From NCBI GenBank assembly GCA_028015205.1, contig CM051508.1, forward strand, positions 11,860,001-11,924,000: a stretch of DNA of 64,000 bases, given 5' to 3'. This DNA is from Mytilisepta virgata (lineage: Eukaryota; Mollusca; Bivalvia; Mytilida; Mytilidae). The notes beneath the pieces were generated by a model. It did no database searches and had not been told where the DNA came from. It was given only the letters and a program-made list of their open reading frames with translations. A program made the position numbers and the translations under genes. This document shows, piece by piece, positions 33,440 through 45,399 of this stretch. Every line of letters begins with the position of its first letter. The first letter of the stretch is position 1.

Positions 33440-35067
33440 CTACAGTTGAGCTCAGTTCTAACCTCTCTTTAGAACTGTCCTAAACTGTCAGAAGAACTGT
33501 TCTAGAACAGTCATCCTGACACCTTTAGAACCGTTTATGACAGGGTGTGTCCTGAACTAGAACCATTTATGACAGTTCTACCCTAGAATCATTTATGACA
33601 GGTCTATACTGGAACCATTCTGGACTGTTCTACCCTGGAGCCATTATGACAGTTAAACCCTAGAATCATTCTGGACGGTTATACCTTCTGAATGGTTCTT
33701 GGCAATAGTTTATGAATTTTGAACATCAAAATTATAAGAAATAAAATAATTAATTTGTAGTCTTAATTTTAAAATCAACTTTTATCATACCGAAATATAT
33801 TATAGAGTAAAAAATAAAGAAAAACAATCACTCAAAATAAAGTTTTTACTAAAACTAAATGTTTTAAAAACTAGTCGGTGTTATTTGCTAGTACATAAAA
33901 CATTCTTCTACATATGTTTCGACAATAGAACACTCTAAATCAATATTTAGTCCCGTCCCTTCTCAATTGAAATTATTGTGTAAAATGTCCATATATGTAC
34001 GTTATGTCTATGTAATTGTTCGATAAATTGATGAAATGCACCTCTTATTTCAAAATGGCGGTACTCATCCAAATCATCTTCTATCTACTCATAACGAAAT
34101 AAATATCGTTCATACGAGCAAAGAGAATTAATTATATAATTTATCAAATTTTTACCATATAAAAATGGTAAAAAAGAGAAATTATTAATTTAAAATGAAT
34201 TAAAATGTTACTTGTCTGACACATTTGAAATCTCTGCAGTGAAATTTGGGACCACATTATACACACCTCTTTATTCAAATGCTGCATTAGTCATGTTAAT
34301 TATTTTAAAATGCAACGTTATAAAAATTTGAAACCCCGCTAATTGTGTTAGCAAAACGGTTTACCTGTATACATACACATGTATCTGTGTACCTTTAAGG
34401 TAGGAACAATAAATATTCGGACAGTCAAGGTACAATATACATGTACATGTCAAAACGTAAATTAGCTATAATTACCTGAAATACACAACATGTTACGGAG
34501 AACAATTTTTTTTACTTGTAAATTTACTTCAGACAAAAATCACACACATTTTAACAAAAACAATAATTTGTTTTTCTTGTGGGTTAAAAAAATGAAAAAA
34601 AAACTTGCACCAAAGCTCTTTATTACATTATGTACTTTTGCTGTTTTGTATAAATTGGTCATCAATTTGATATTATTAATTGAAATGTTACTACATATTA
34701 AAAAAATGTTTGAAAAAGTTTGGAAAAAGCGAAGACAAGGAGTATGTGCCATAAACAATATCGGACATGAAAATGGAAGGTTTTACCATACGACCATTAA
34801 TGACAGTTCTATCATAGAACCATTCTGAATGGTTTTACCCTCGAACCATTAATGACAGTTCTACCCTATAACAATTCTAGTGGTTCTACTCTAGAACCAT
34901 TTATGAAAGTTTTACATCAGAACCATTCTGGGTGGTTCTACCCTAGAACCATTTATGACTGTTCTACCTTAGAACCATTTATAACAGGGTTGGTTCTACC
35001 CAGAACCGTTCTAGAACCGCTCTCTCTGACAGAATAATTGAGAGATTAGAACTCATCTTAACTGTAG
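33440..35067. mobile_element. Foldback-like element with hairpin minisatellites near both ends
   Basis: The ends are inverted copies: CTACAGTTGAGCTCAGTTCT at 33440 and, on the other strand from 35067, CTACAGTTAAGATGAGTTCT, both continuing AA(C/T)CTCTC. Just inside each end is an array of units of about 27 bp (33480-33720 and 34783-35030). The core GGTTCTACCCTAGAACC is itself a perfect palindrome with a CCC loop. The interior (33720-34780) is AT-rich with no transposase; the 112-codon ORF at 34490 has no recognised domain. No target duplication could be assigned. Probably a non-autonomous foldback or MITE-type element. Confidence 0.65.
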
Positions 35068-35594
35068 GCACCTCTATATCCAAGGGGAATAAACAAAAAG
35101 AAATAAATTTATTCGTCAACGCACTACCTATATATAGATATAATTCTTTGATGCCAATTTTGATGCGCAAAATGTGCACATTTCATGACATATACGTGTA
35201 ATTCTAAAATATAATTTATTTTAATTTTCATCTATATGCGTTGCTCCATAGAAGGAAAATCAAGATCAGGATTAGCCCATTGTTTTCTAGGTGTTATTAA
35301 TTAGTCATTTTGCAACGCGACAGCAACGATGAAGGGCCTAGGTGACCCAAAATGTTGCTAAGTTTAAATTGTTGTTATATCATATATCTAGAGTAAAATA
35401 CAAACATTTTTTATATACAGGACTTTACATTGCGTGTATCACCAACTCTATATCGTACCCCATACTTATATAGCACCCCTACTCGAAACAATCTTTTATT
35501 CTGTTTGGAGTTCTTCTGGTGCGTTCACAGCAGACGACAAGGATTGGTGTCTGCCATATTGACGAGTAGTCCTCGCAACATCCGGAATCGACAG

Positions 35595-35900
35595 ATGACC
35601 ATGAATAGGCTAGCAGAAGACAATATCCGAGAGCGATATCAACAAGCAGAAACAATTGATAAGGCCCAATTCATCAAGGAAATGAAAAACCCTATTCTAT
35701 CAGTTTTGTTGAAGATATTAAAGAGTTCAAACATTCCCGTGATGTGTTAATGTCAAACGATTTTGAAGCAATATGGTAAGGGAAACATGTCGAACCAAGC
35801 TGACCAATTCACTCAAGAAGTATGTAGGAGAAAAATTTACTTGGTGGGGATATGGTGAGGATATGCTTTTGTGCAACATAATTAAACTGAATTCAGTTAA
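35595..35900 (+). pseudogene. Coding-like relic or exon, family unknown
   Basis: The frame from ATG 35595 reads MTMNRLAEDNIRERYQQAET and on to KNPILSVL. After one apparent frameshift near 35705 it continues VEDIKEFKHSRDVLMSNDF up to a good donor-like ATATG|GTAAGG at 35775/35776. If read through, another frame gives KLTNSLKKYVGEKFTWWGYG (about 35790-35855). The composition is protein-like and GC is raised. The last phrase resembles the end region of DUF4806-type, transposon-associated proteins, but that is a weak memory-based match. It could be a decayed transposon gene or part of an unseen spliced gene. Confidence 0.4.
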
Positions 35901-36059
35901 TGTGTCAACCATTGAATTCATTTTTTTGGTGAAAGAACAATGCATAATATTACTCAGTGGAATGTTAATAATAAGTTGTTGTTTTAAAACTTTGCAGGAT
36001 TTGCCTACATGTGCATTTAGTAACCGTGTCCCTGTTGAATAAATTGTTCCGTCAGAATT

Positions 36060-36682
36060 ACCATAGTGGTTAGTAACTCAAATTTTAGTTTAAAATGTAC
36101 ATACTAGCACCTCATAAGGAACATTCATGCCATGTTTCGTTTCAATCCATTCACCAGTTCTATAGAAGATTTTTGTATGTATTTCCCATAGGGTCTATGT
36201 TAAACTAATTCCCCCGCTGTCGCACATCTTTGATGAAGGATAGGAAACAAAGGTCAGCGGTTCTCGAGAAGTTTCTTGTATGTATTTCCCATAGGGTCCT
36301 ATCTTAAACTAAGTCATCCAATTGCAGCCATGTTTGATGTCGGATCGGCACCAAAGTAACAACACTTGATCAGCACCTTCATGGGAGCATAACTATACAG
36401 TAAAGTTTCAGTCAGTTAAGCTGTTCTTTACAAGAAGTTTTATTATAAATTTCGGCCAATCAGAAATTAGAAAATGCCCTGGCGGCCATGTTTTTTCGAC
36501 AAATTAACAACACTTGGAAAGGACCTTATAGGGAACATCTCTTCCTAATTTGGTCTCATTCTATTCAGTGGTTCTCAAGAAGATCATTAAGTGAAAGTTA
36601 ACGACGACGCCGGACGCCGGACGACGGACGCCAAATGATGGCAAAAGCTCACGTGGCCCAAAAGATGAGGTGAGCTAAAAGC
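36060..36682 (-). mobile_element. Copy of the TTTTAGCTCACCT non-autonomous repeat
   Basis: On the minus strand it begins TTTTAGCTCACCTCATCTT, then GCCATCATTTGGCGTCC and a GTCGTCCGGCGTCC tract. The body follows, with ATGTTTGATG and CCCATAGGGTCC phrases also found at 12-14 kb. The first 13 bases match those of the element inserted in the LINE at 59.4 kb. No ORF. Confidence 0.7.
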
Positions 36683-36714
36683 AGCAAGTAAATGCCCATG
36701 TAGTAAAGAATAAA

Positions 36715-37445
36715 GTTATAAAGAAGAGGAGCAAACCAAAACAACGCCATCCATTAGACAGACAAACCCGGGGATACAAATGAACAACCGCAAGCGCAAC
36801 AAATGACCACTGAAAACTAAAAAAAAAAAAAAAAAAAAAAATGAACAACACGAACTCTGGTGTGAATTCAGGTGCTCCGGAAGGGTAAGCAGTTCCTGCT
36901 CCGTATATGGCACCCGTTGTGAAGTTCAACAAAGTCAATCCGGTGATAGTCACAAATCGGTGGACCTACATGAAATGTTACGAAAGTGGAAACAGGTCCA
37001 ACATCATCGATATTGGAACGCTGTAATTGTCAATCAATTTGTGATCATGAGCGTAAAATTTCTTAAGTGATGACATCAACTTATCCCTGATAAAACTGCC
37101 TTTCTGACAGCAGTAATCCTCCCGGTTGAAAGCCATGGTAACACATTCATGATCTTGAATATTGGATAAGCTGAGAAACTTAGATGCTATATGGTGGCGA
37201 CGCTGGTATATTGCTATTCAAGAAGGGAACATTAACAATAGGAAAGTGGAAGTTTTCACGTTTGTCATAAAGTTTGTTTTTCAAATGTCCCTCATTGTCT
37301 TTCTCAAGAAACAAACCCAAAAACGAAACGGGCTTTGATGTATCTGTACTATCCTTAATTTCAAGCTCACTGACGTAGATGAGATGCAGAAATTCTTGGA
37401 ATTTGTCGTCATATAACGACAACACGTCGCCCTTATACAGATTTC
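36715..37445 (-). pseudogene. Penelope-like element (PLE) RT C-terminus and 3' region, copy B
   Basis: The minus strand from 37440 reads YKGDVLSLYDDKFQEFLHLI, then SELEIKDSTDTSKPVSFLGL and KLYDKRENFHFPIVNVPFLN. After a frame break come KLMSSLKKFYAHDHKLIDNY (about 37080-37020) and the 3' region. The first phrase occupies the YxDD catalytic box, which here is YKGD, so the first Asp is replaced by Gly. The 3' region (36720-36960) with GCAGGAACTGCTTACCC is shared with copy A at 20.1 kb and includes a poly-A run. It is a dead element, lacking everything upstream of the catalytic box. Confidence 0.8.
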
Positions 37446-37499
37446 AAATTGAAAATTTATAGCAAAGAATATCAAATCAGATTTCGAAAACACACCTGA

Positions 37500-38127
37500 T
37501 AAAAATAAAAAGAGATATAAATGTGTATGTAAACATAGGTAAGATGCCAGACTACATGCAAATATGTCGAATCATCAAATGCAATTGCTTCTATTGAATC
37601 AAGGTGAAAATATAACAAAAACTACAGCAGTATTAGTGGTGAGATACGTTTGAACCTAACCTCTTTCTTTAATAGGATAGAATATAAAATATCAACCCGA
37701 GTACCCAATATCACAGCGAGGGCCTGTGGCCCGATGTATCATTCTCCATATAATTAAAACTTGTATTTGTTGCAACTTTTAAGACTTTATTTATTTTTAG
37801 TTCGTATTGTACCGTTCATTTATTATCGGTCCAGCATCGATTAAGTTCGAACATTGCTTATAACTTTGGACGGATAAATATAGGTGCCGTAGTGTCTCCA
37901 GGGTGTGAGTTCGAGACCCGCTAACGGTGGACTACTTTATTCAAACTGCCTGAAAAGTACTAATCACCAACCAGTGAATACATGTAGCACTTTTCAGTGG
38001 CAACTTTGATTGGACAGCCTCACGATACTGGGCGTGTCAGGTTAGAATGAATGATATCTGTAATCACGTTGGTGTAGTCCCGTTGCATTCTTGGCATTTT
38101 TCGTAAAATGTTTGGTATAATAAAACA
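37500..38127. other. No gene seen
   Basis: AT-rich with a GC-richer patch at 37880-37940, including GAGTTCGAGACCC, which resembles a Pol III B box. No matching A box was found, so it is not called as a SINE. Confidence 0.4.
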
Positions 38128-38268
38128 GTTTTTAACTGTCATTTCGGGATATAGCCATTGTATTTGTCCCCTCGACACATTGGCATTTTTCTCTGCGCGA
38201 CGCGTCGGAAAACAGTCAGTGTCTCGGGACAAATAAAATAGCCATAACCCGCAATACAGTTAAATAGC
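38128..38268. repeat. Imperfect inverted repeat, about 50-bp arms
   Basis: The left arm (about 38128-38180, with GCCATTGTATTTGTCCC and CGACAC) pairs with the right arm (about 38215-38268), whose complement reads GGCTATTTTATTTGTCCCGA. The loop contains CGCGACGCGTCGG, itself palindromic. The 70-codon ORF across it is explained by the repeat. Confidence 0.6.
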
Positions 38269-38273
38269 TGTAT

Positions 38274-38630
38274 ACTACCCTGTTGATCCGATAATGTTTC
38301 GGAAATCCACTGGATGTATACATTATGTGATTATCACAATATTAAGACGATTAGTTAAATACTGTATGATAATAAAACATTATCATCCCATATAATGTAT
38401 AACAGACCCGCTAAAGGCGGACAAAAGTTGACAGTATTAAAATTTGCTTTTAACAGTGTTGGGTTAGTGTTTAGGCGTATGTAGATACTCTGTAGACAAC
38501 CCTGTATCACCGATAATGATTCGGAAATCCACTGGATATATACGTTATGTGGTTGTAATCATATTAAGACGATTAGTTAAATACTGCATTTACTCTGTGA
38601 CTCTAAACATTATCATCCTATAAAATGTAT
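38274..38630 (+). repeat. Two direct repeats of about 125 bp, 222 bp apart
   Basis: GATTCGGAAATCCACTGGAT-type sequence and AAGACGATTAGTTAAATACTG recur from about 38277 and from about 38499. Both copies end in CATTATCATCC(C/T)AT. Confidence 0.7.
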
Positions 38631-38639
38631 GAAAAAAAT

Positions 38640-41600
38640 AGCTAAATCTGATTGCTGTCAAATAAGTACCAGAAAAGTAATAAAATTCCATCGCCACACG
38701 CATATACACATGGACCATGTTCATCCCAAGATTCACATCGTTACTGAAGCTATATTTTTACAGCGGATGTGACCGAGTGGGCCAAAGGAAAGCATCAAGT
38801 CGTGAATAGTATTTGGCCAATGAATTTTTTTTTCACTGTTGGAGAAACACCGCGTTGAAAGGGATATGTTGCGAACATTGTACACAACACACAAATAATG
38901 CATTTAATTTGATTGAATATGTTCTTTAATTGTTTTTAGATAATATCTGAATTTTGATTTTTATTACTTTTAGGAAAAATTTTTATTTGGTTAAATTATA
39001 GTTTTCTTGTTTATTAAACAGCCGTGTGCAATATCCAAAAAAAAACTGTGTAAAATTATGTTGTTCCCCATATGCTGTGCATAACAATCAGTGCTAGTTA
39101 TTATCATTATTCTTTCTTCTTCGGTCACTTTTTGTCTTCGAGTGTTATAGGAGACCCGATCAAAACGAAACTTGGTACAAAAATATGGAATTATTAGTAG
39201 ATTAGCAGGCTGATTTTAAAATTTTCAAAATGGTCGCCATTTTAAATTTAACAACATTTTTTTTTTAAATAGAAAACGTTACCAATTCTTGACAACTTCG
39301 ATTTCAGCGTAGAAATGATCAGCAGCATCGAAATGGCATAGACAATTGAAAAATCAAAGATTGCTGGCATTTAAAAACAATGGTCGCCTGTTTAAGTTAA
39401 AAAAAATTAAGAGAAAAAAATCATAAAACAATCCTACTTCAGTAATGATTTACATTTGGGACAAGAGTGGCAATAGGAGGAGGGGGTGAACATCTGTTAT
39501 ACTCAGTGATAGTTAATATTGGCATCAGATAATTTTATTTTTACTACTGTAGCCGCACATTTTGGATTGTCGGTTTGATTTTTAACATTGGAGGCCTTGA
39601 GCACGACTGATAATTCCGTATGTCCGCAATGATATACTAGCAGTGAAATATATATTCACAATTTTACTGTTATGAAATTTTCATTTCCAAAATTGTTGGC
39701 TTGAGAAAACTAAATAAACGGTTTAGCGCGGTTTAAGTGCACTTCAAAATGCAGGAGTACACCCAATTCTAATTTCATAAATTGGTATAAATACAACTAT
39801 TTTTTAGTTTATGACACACTCACTATATTTTGTCCATGACGGAAATGGTATAAACAAAATCCAGAGCCTATTGTAGTTCCACAAATTTTATAACTACCGA
39901 CGTATGTATTAAAATATCCAACACAAACACCCTGAATTTGTAGATTTTTGCTTGGAGACATTATTTTATTCTCGTGGACAATATCGGCAGAAAAAGTGTT
40001 ACTGAGCAGCAGATGTTTGGTGTCAAAGCAAGGTTATCTATGCTTATAACAAACAAAATTTGATATCAACATTGTAGTTCGGTAAATATATTTAAAGGTT
40101 AGATTATTTCCTATTGCCATGTATTATATTAATAAACAAAACTTTGAAAACGTAGATGAAAATCTTTTTATGAACACATGATATCATCACTTATATCTCT
40201 GTTTTTTTTATAACTACTCTACTTGAAACTATATATTTTAGATCTTAAAACGTTTTCTCTAATGTGAAATTCAAAAATAACATTTAGACTGGGTTTGTAA
40301 TCTCCTTTCTACATGTATTTGAATATTGTGAACAGCTGCACACGATTCCTGAAATTCTTTTTCCCAGTAACTTGCAACTAAAATTCATGACGAAATACTA
40401 AAAAATACCTTTGATTTGATGGTAGTATCCGACAGGAGGATTACCTAATGGTACATTATTAACGGGAATTTTTTGGACCCCGTTATCTAATGTATTACTT
40501 TCGTTCTATTTAATGGGCATTTTGTTCATGATCTGAACTGAATGCGGGGGTGTTGGGTGTCCATTAATTCTAGGCCTAATATCACTAGGTTACATTATAC
40601 CGATCTTCATAGGCCGATTTCTATAATTTTCCTGCAGAAATGCCAAGAAGCAAAGCATTTAAAAAAAATCTGCACATTAAAAAATAATTGTGTATTGAAA
40701 CGTTGAAGCTTGTCAAATACAATTGTATCAATAAGACAGAAATATATTTTTTAAATATCTTTATCGTTTTCAAATGTAACTAAATTATACTACGATAAAG
40801 AACAAAAAATATTAAATCCTACCTTTGTTCTTAATTTCGATGTAGAAATTCTGAAATAGGGTCTGTAGAAAATGTTTCCGTGTATTAATTGAATAAAACT
40901 TTGGTATGAATAAATGTATATATTATGACAAATTATGATCAATGTCATTCTTCCGTTCTATAAGCATGTGATTTATGTCACATATATATTAATGTGGAAA
41001 TAGCGTTTAGGAGGAAGTATGATCATATAGTCACATCCCGACATGTTTAATTAACATATGCTCTGAATATCTGTATGCATCACATCGTTGTGTGTTTAGC
41101 ATCCTTTCAACTTACATGTACGGCAGCATATTGCTAGGGTGTATCACCGCAATCCGCTACTAATTCGATAAAATATCGTATATGTCAATTTTACAGTTCT
41201 AAGCAGAACTATGAACCTGAATTACACAGAATCCTATAAATGCACAACTACAATTTAACTGTAAATCCTTGAAATGGGTCGTATACAGCATAGTATAAAT
41301 TTACTATATCTAATATAAGTATCTTTGGATTGTTATTTTAAATATGTCTTGTTACCCTATTTAAATCTCATTTTTTATAAATCCATCTAATACTCGAACA
41401 TGTTTTACATATGATTTATAAAAAAACCTGAAAGCGCATGACATAGTTGCCACTGGACGTTAAGCACCAATTAATCGATCATCAAACTTTAAGATGACAG
41501 ATTCCTTTGATAAAATCGATCGACAAATCTTGTAGATAGAAACTCGTCCTACAGAGTGGTTATTTTAAAGACATGAAGGATAATTAGTATATACTTTTTT

Positions 41601-42300
41601 AAATTATAATTTTTTTTTAAAACCTTTTAAAACTTGACAAGAGACAAAAAAAATATTTTCTATTTCTTTTAATACTTAGTCGAAAGCAATGAAACTATCC
41701 TATAAAATCATTACTTTTTAAGATAAAGTCAAATAAAATAAGAAACCTACACTGTTGGCTGTCTATCCCTGCTAGCTGCATAAAGCACGGAAAATACAAT
41801 TAAATAATAATTGTGTAATGGATGTCACAAATCGTATGTCTGGCGGATCTTATTTTGTCAAAAATCATCCCCAAAATACTTGACTTAAGTATCTATGGAA
41901 GAAATGATGTTAACATAATTTTTAAGTTCTTTGTGCTTTATTTAAACATACTTAGCATTGTGGGATGAAAAGAAAAAAACTTTCTGAAAGACACAGGAGT
42001 TGCATTTCCTCTACTAAAGTACTATTAATATTTTTTTATTATCTTTTATCTTTATACTCAATTTTTCGACATGGTCCTATACTGAAGCGCCTCCAAAACT
42101 GTGGCATAAGTATGTATTGCAGTTAATTAACTGTTGTATATGATGAATGATTGTATCAAATCATATTTTGGGACGATGGTTTAGTCAGATAACGAAAAAT
42201 CAAAACACACTGATCTTGATGGACTGCACTTTATCTTGAATCGACGTAGATATTTTTATTTTATTTTTATTTTATTTGAAACTTTATATATGATAATAAA
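38640..42300. other. Long gene-free stretch
   Basis: About 3.7 kb without a supportable coding segment on either strand. Recognisable bits: the second copy of the 9.5-kb short repeat at about 41275-41340, a SINE-type tail (TTGCCACTGGACGTTAAG) at 41446-41465, and a satellite-like scrap (GGAGGCCTTGAGCACGACTG) near 39588. The rest is AT-rich and unidentified. Confidence 0.45.
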
Positions 42301-42304
42301 ATCT

Positions 42305-42440
42305 TGCTAACATATTTGATGCACATTTCGTCGATTAACGACCCATCAGTTGTGCTCAAGACCTAAAATGTTGAAAACCAAAACAAAAATCCAACAGGTT
42401 GAAGTGAAAATTTAAAAATACCAAAATGACCAAAACTGGT
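42305..42440 (-). repeat. Partial satellite monomer, inverted
   Basis: ATGCACATTTCGTCGATTAA, GTTGTGCTCAAGACC and AATGTTGAAAACCAAAAC are the reverse complement of the 12.5-13.6 kb satellite. Confidence 0.7.
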
Positions 42441-42727
42441 CAATCATTTTTTTTTAAACATCAAGAAATTCGAGATGTATTTACCTATACGCAATACCTG
42501 TTTGTACATGCAAACATGGAGGCTGATGAATATGAAAAAATATTTATGTTCCTTAATCATGGCTTATATGTTGAAGGTAAGTAAGTTTGTTAACAAATTA
42601 AGTAGTGATATAAATCAGACTTGTAATGAGAAAACATATTATATATATATATATATTTTAAACATTAATATGAAACATATGCAGGCGGGTAATTGTGACT
42701 AATTTGAAATAATTATATAATGCCAAC

Positions 42728-43040
42728 ACCATTCGGAATAAATATTCCCCATATCCATGATACCTGTTTTTGTTTTTGTTTTTGTTTTCTATTATTTTGA
42801 TAGTAAGATCAGATTATTATTAGATAGTTTAGTTTACCATTCGGAATAGATGTTACATGATACTTTTCTGTTCAGAATAGATATTACATGATACCTTTTC
42901 CGTTCTCATTAATCTAATAAATGACAAGTCAAATTTTCAAAAATACTAAAACTCATTATTATGCATTCGGAATATGTGTTACATAAAATAAATTCCAATT
43001 GGAATTTTTGTTACATAATAAATTATCCTTGGAATAAATA
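42728..43040 (+). repeat. Scattered repeats of an ATTCGGAATA..TTACATGATA motif
   Basis: Near 42730, 42838, 42872 and 42963 the sequence returns to TTCGGAATA (or TTCAGAATA), followed in most cases by (A/T)GTTACAT. Two weaker versions follow near 42995 and 43030. Spacing is irregular. A (GTTTTT)n stretch lies at 42765-42785. Function unknown. Confidence 0.5.
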
Positions 43041-43468
43041 TTATGTTGGAACTTCTTAGTTTAAACATATTTTATTTACTCAAATAAAGTAAAAGGGATC
43101 AGACAGAAGTTAAACAAACTTAGATCCTCTTCTCCCTATATACGATTTATATCATTACAATTTTAGAGCATGTACAAAACATAATAAATATTAATTTAAG
43201 CCTTTATACATACTAGAGGAAAATGAATCAAAATATAAAGATACATGAGAGAAGAAAAGAAGTAAGAGATAAATTGATAGAAAGGAAGTATTGAGACATA
43301 ATGGTAATGCAAGTGTGTGTGTGTGGATTCTCTCGGGGTTTGTTCATTTTTAAGTTATCAGGAATCTGTTTGATTTTTTTATATAGTCAAAAGTCTTTTT
43401 AAATATATTCTCGTTTTGTTCATTTGTTAATAAACTATTTCCGGCTGTTAATAATTTTAAATCAAGCT

Positions 43469-45345
43469 TTAGGCAATCAGGTAACCAGACCAATCCATCA
43501 AATAAAGAGTTGCGTAAGTCATTATACAATGGACATTCGAAGCTCTTTTAGCTCCACATCTACAGGAAGGGTCCGAAACGATATTAACTTTGTAAAGGTC
43601 ATAATTCAGGAAAGTGGCTGAGCATCTAAACTGAGCCAGTAAGATATTAAGTTTTCGAGGACCAAATGAGAAATATTTTGGAATAGTTGTAATTTCAGTA
43701 TTTAATTTATTGAGTTCGTTCTTAAATCTTGGCAATGAATCGGATCTACGAGCAGATATATCTAAATTATTCCAGAGTCTTATAGTTGAAGGGATATACG
43801 AGTTATTAGTTGTGGAGAGTCTGCAAAATGGGATAATTATATCTTCACCGTTCCTCAGCGGATATGTAGTTGTACTTTGTATGCAAGGTGGTATTAAATT
43901 ACAAAGATACGAAGGAGCGTTGTTGTTTTGAATATTGTAAAACAGTTGTAATTTGCGCCTTTTCCGACGTTCCTGGAGAAATTCCCAGCCAATTTCTTGA
44001 TAAATTTTATTTACATTAGTGAAAATAGGTAGTCCTGTGACTATTCTGGCAGCCTCTAATTGTAATTGTTCTAATCGGTTTGCATAAACAATCCCACAAT
44101 TATCCCATACTTCACATGCATTTTCAAATATGGTCGAATATACACAAGATACAGTTTTTTCTAAATTTGATCTACTTAATCTATATTTTAATTTCCGTAA
44201 AACATTTAAATGTTTTGATACACTTGATATTATATTCTCAACGTGAGTATTCCATTTTGCATCATCACTAAAAGTAACACCGAGATGTTTATGCTGCTTA
44301 GTAATTGGTATATTATTTCCATCAAAAATAAACCTCATTTCAGTATTTGAAAAAAGCATAATTTTGGTTTCATCAGGGTTGAAAGACATAAGCCATTGCT
44401 TTGACCATTCACTCAGTGCATTCAGGTCATGATTTATCATAGACTGTATTTGTGCTCCGTCATTACCCGAGCAGCTGAATGAGGTGTCATCTGCAAATAG
44501 GCGTGTAAGGGAGATGATATTCTCAGCAATATCGTTGATATAAATAATGAACAAAAGGGGACCCAATACAGACCCTTGGGGGACACCTGCTAAGACCGGC
44601 AAGAAAGAGGAGGACGAATCATTAATAACAACCTTTTGTTTTCTCATGTTTAAATAACTTTCAAACCATTTATGTAGATTTCCATTTATTCCATAAGATT
44701 TAAGTTTAGATAGTAGCCCCTTGTGTCAAACTTTATCAAAGGCTTTAGAAAAGTCACAGAACACGAAGCAGCTAATCTCTTTTCTTTCAAGAGAATTCAG
44801 AATAGTGTCATAAATTTCTAGCAGTTGGTGTACCGTTGAGTTTTTGGGTACGAATCCAGACTGATATTGATATATGAGTTTGTTGGTTTGGAAATGGTTA
44901 TATACGTATTTATATACAATTCGTTCCATTATTTTACCGACACAACTTATTAACGATATGGGACGGTAGTTTGAAGGCATAGATTTATCACCCTTTTTAA
45001 ATATTGAAATAACATGAGCAATTTCCCAAGCGGACGGAAATTTACACTGTGATAAGGATTTGTTAAAAATAATTTTTAGTGGCTCAGCCACACCTTCCGG
45101 TCATATTTTAAGCATTCTATGACTGATAATGTCTTGCCCTGATGCCTTATTGGATTCCAGAATTTTTATTATATCTACAATTTCGTCAGAATCTATAATA
45201 ATATCGTTAAGCGTCTCGTCCGTTTTTGTTCTAATATCACCAGGAGTTACATTTTCTTCATCTAAAGCAGAGATTAGGGTAAAATACTTATTAAGAAGAT
45301 CACATTTCTCATCATCATTAAATACAATATCATCGATATTCTATT
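43469..45345 (-). pseudogene. Jockey/CR1-type LINE, reverse transcriptase, inactivated
   Basis: One long minus-strand reading covers most of an RT. Ordered motifs: SNYRPISLISCVGKIMERIV, FVPKNSTVHQLLEI, FCDFSKAFDKV (motif A), AGVPQGSVLGPLLFIIYIND (motif B), RLFADDTSF (motif C, both Asp present) and a C-terminal Cys-rich end starting DPSCRCG. Two in-frame TGA stops break it, one near 45100 and one right after AFDKV near 44725 where Trp is usual. The frame is lost upstream of about 45345, so endonuclease and ORF1 are missing. The copy is 5'-truncated and dead, but the 392-codon segment downstream of the second stop is still open, so it is not very old. Confidence 0.85.
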
Positions 45346-45399
45346 CCGTGACAGTCGAATATGAGAAGACGGATTGGGATTGATCTCACATTAACAAAT

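Noticed and set aside
33440..35067. A CRISPR-like array
   Set aside because: The palindromic units are directly adjacent without unique spacers, and the sequence is animal DNA.
36675..36953. 92-codon hydrophobic minus-strand ORF
   Set aside because: It reads through the PLE 3' region and a poly-A/T run; the hydrophobic stretch is poly-Phe from the T run.
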